Shown: piece by piece, positions 5,319 through 5,626 of the stretch | Position numbering within the stretch: position 1 is the stretch's first letter | How the letters are laid out: each line of letters begins with the position of its first letter | Assembly (NCBI GenBank): GCA_938028845.1 | Contig: CALIZJ010000040.1 | Coordinates: 1-5,626, forward strand | DNA: 5,626 bases | Reading direction: 5' to 3' | Origin: an uncultured Blautia sp. | Lineage (GTDB): Bacteria; Bacillota; Clostridia; Lachnospirales; Lachnospiraceae | Program-made: the position numbers and the translations under genes | The notes under the pieces: generated by a model | Seen by the model: only the letters and a program-made list of their open reading frames with translations | The model's database searches: none | Told to the model about the DNA's origin: nothing

Positions 5319-5626
5319 CTACTTTTCCATCAATTTCGAAATAATTGAAATAGCATATTGATTACCAGGTTCAAAATCTATTCCATGATATTTCGAATTC
5401 ATCCTTTCGCCTATATTCTGAATCAATTTCTCGTCGCAATCTGATATTTTGGTCTTAACAAATAAATCATTACTTGCAAATACCATTGCATCGATGTTAT
5501 TCTCTTGCTCTTTCGATCTGTAATCTCCATCAGTAGCAAACAGAATTCCTCCAATATTTAGAAATAATAATTCACTTACAACATTCCTTCCAGATCTTGC
5601 AATAACTACACCAGCATTCTTGTACA
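5319..5626 (-). CDS. C-terminal part of a MurG/GT28-like glycosyltransferase (start outside window)
   Basis: The minus-strand frame is open from the window edge to the TAG at 5321-5319, giving 101 residues. The segment NAGVVIARSGRNVVSEL, followed by a hydrophobic strand (GGILFAT) and then SKEQENNIDAM, matches the donor-sugar-binding pattern of GT28 C-terminal domains. In MurG and its relatives a small-residue/Arg/Gly/Asn-rich loop is followed by a helix and, later, a Gln-rich segment that contacts the UDP-sugar. Such enzymes transfer a sugar, often GlcNAc, to a lipid-linked acceptor at the inner membrane face. The stop codon touches the ATG of the next gene with no gap, so the two are one operon. 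The exact substrate cannot be told from this part; a GT-B enzyme of another family, or a non-MurG GT28 such as the exopolysaccharide type, is equally possible. Confidence 0.65.
   Translation of the reverse strand, partial: YKNAGVVIARSGRNVVSELLFLNIGGILFATDGDYRSKEQENNIDAMVFASNDLFVKTKISDCDEKLIQNIGERMNSKYHGIDFEPGNQYAISIISKLMEK

Noticed and set aside
1..5626. CRISPR array, phage structural genes, toxin-antitoxin pair or plasmid origin
   Set aside because: I saw no regularly spaced repeats, no paired small toxin and antitoxin ORFs and no replication genes in the window.

Overview
The window looks like a piece of a Clostridia (Lachnospiraceae-type gut Firmicute) chromosome. I base this on the class II tRNA-Leu, the clostridial SpoIID/peptidoglycan-binding protein, the AGGAG-type ribosome binding sites, the zinc-ribbon large serine recombinase and the style of the IS66 tnpA. 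Every gene I can support lies on the minus strand, so transcription runs from high to low coordinates.

Low-coordinate end, 1-844 (resident chromosome). The 5' part of a tRNA-Leu gene (anticodon AAG) is cut by the window edge and has a near-consensus promoter. Upstream of it lies the 3' part of a gene for a SpoIID/LytB-like protein with a C-terminal peptidoglycan-binding domain. This reading frame has no start codon: family-like sequence stops near 806-815 and a stop codon follows at 845-847. It is therefore a 3' fragment of an interrupted gene.

Middle, 812-2980 (recombination module). A complete 549-codon large serine recombinase gene begins about 80 bp beyond the break point. A 66-codon ORF precedes it, with a strong hairpin between the two and a candidate promoter carrying a repeated 8-mer. 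A recombinase gene ending right beside a broken host gene is the usual arrangement at one end of an integrative element. The matching 5' half of the host gene is not in the window.

Region 2979-3537 is an IS66-family remnant. It keeps one terminus, a highly structured leader and the start of tnpA, but tnpB and tnpC are missing.

High-coordinate end, 3538-5626 (polysaccharide genes, visibly more AT-rich). A complete 586-codon protein joins a GT4-type glycosyltransferase to a NodB-type polysaccharide deacetylase. Its start codon directly follows the stop codon of an upstream gene, whose C-terminal 101 codons resemble a MurG/GT28-like glycosyltransferase. These two genes look like the end of a cell-surface glycan operon. 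Whether they are cargo of the recombinase element or older neighbours cannot be decided from this window.
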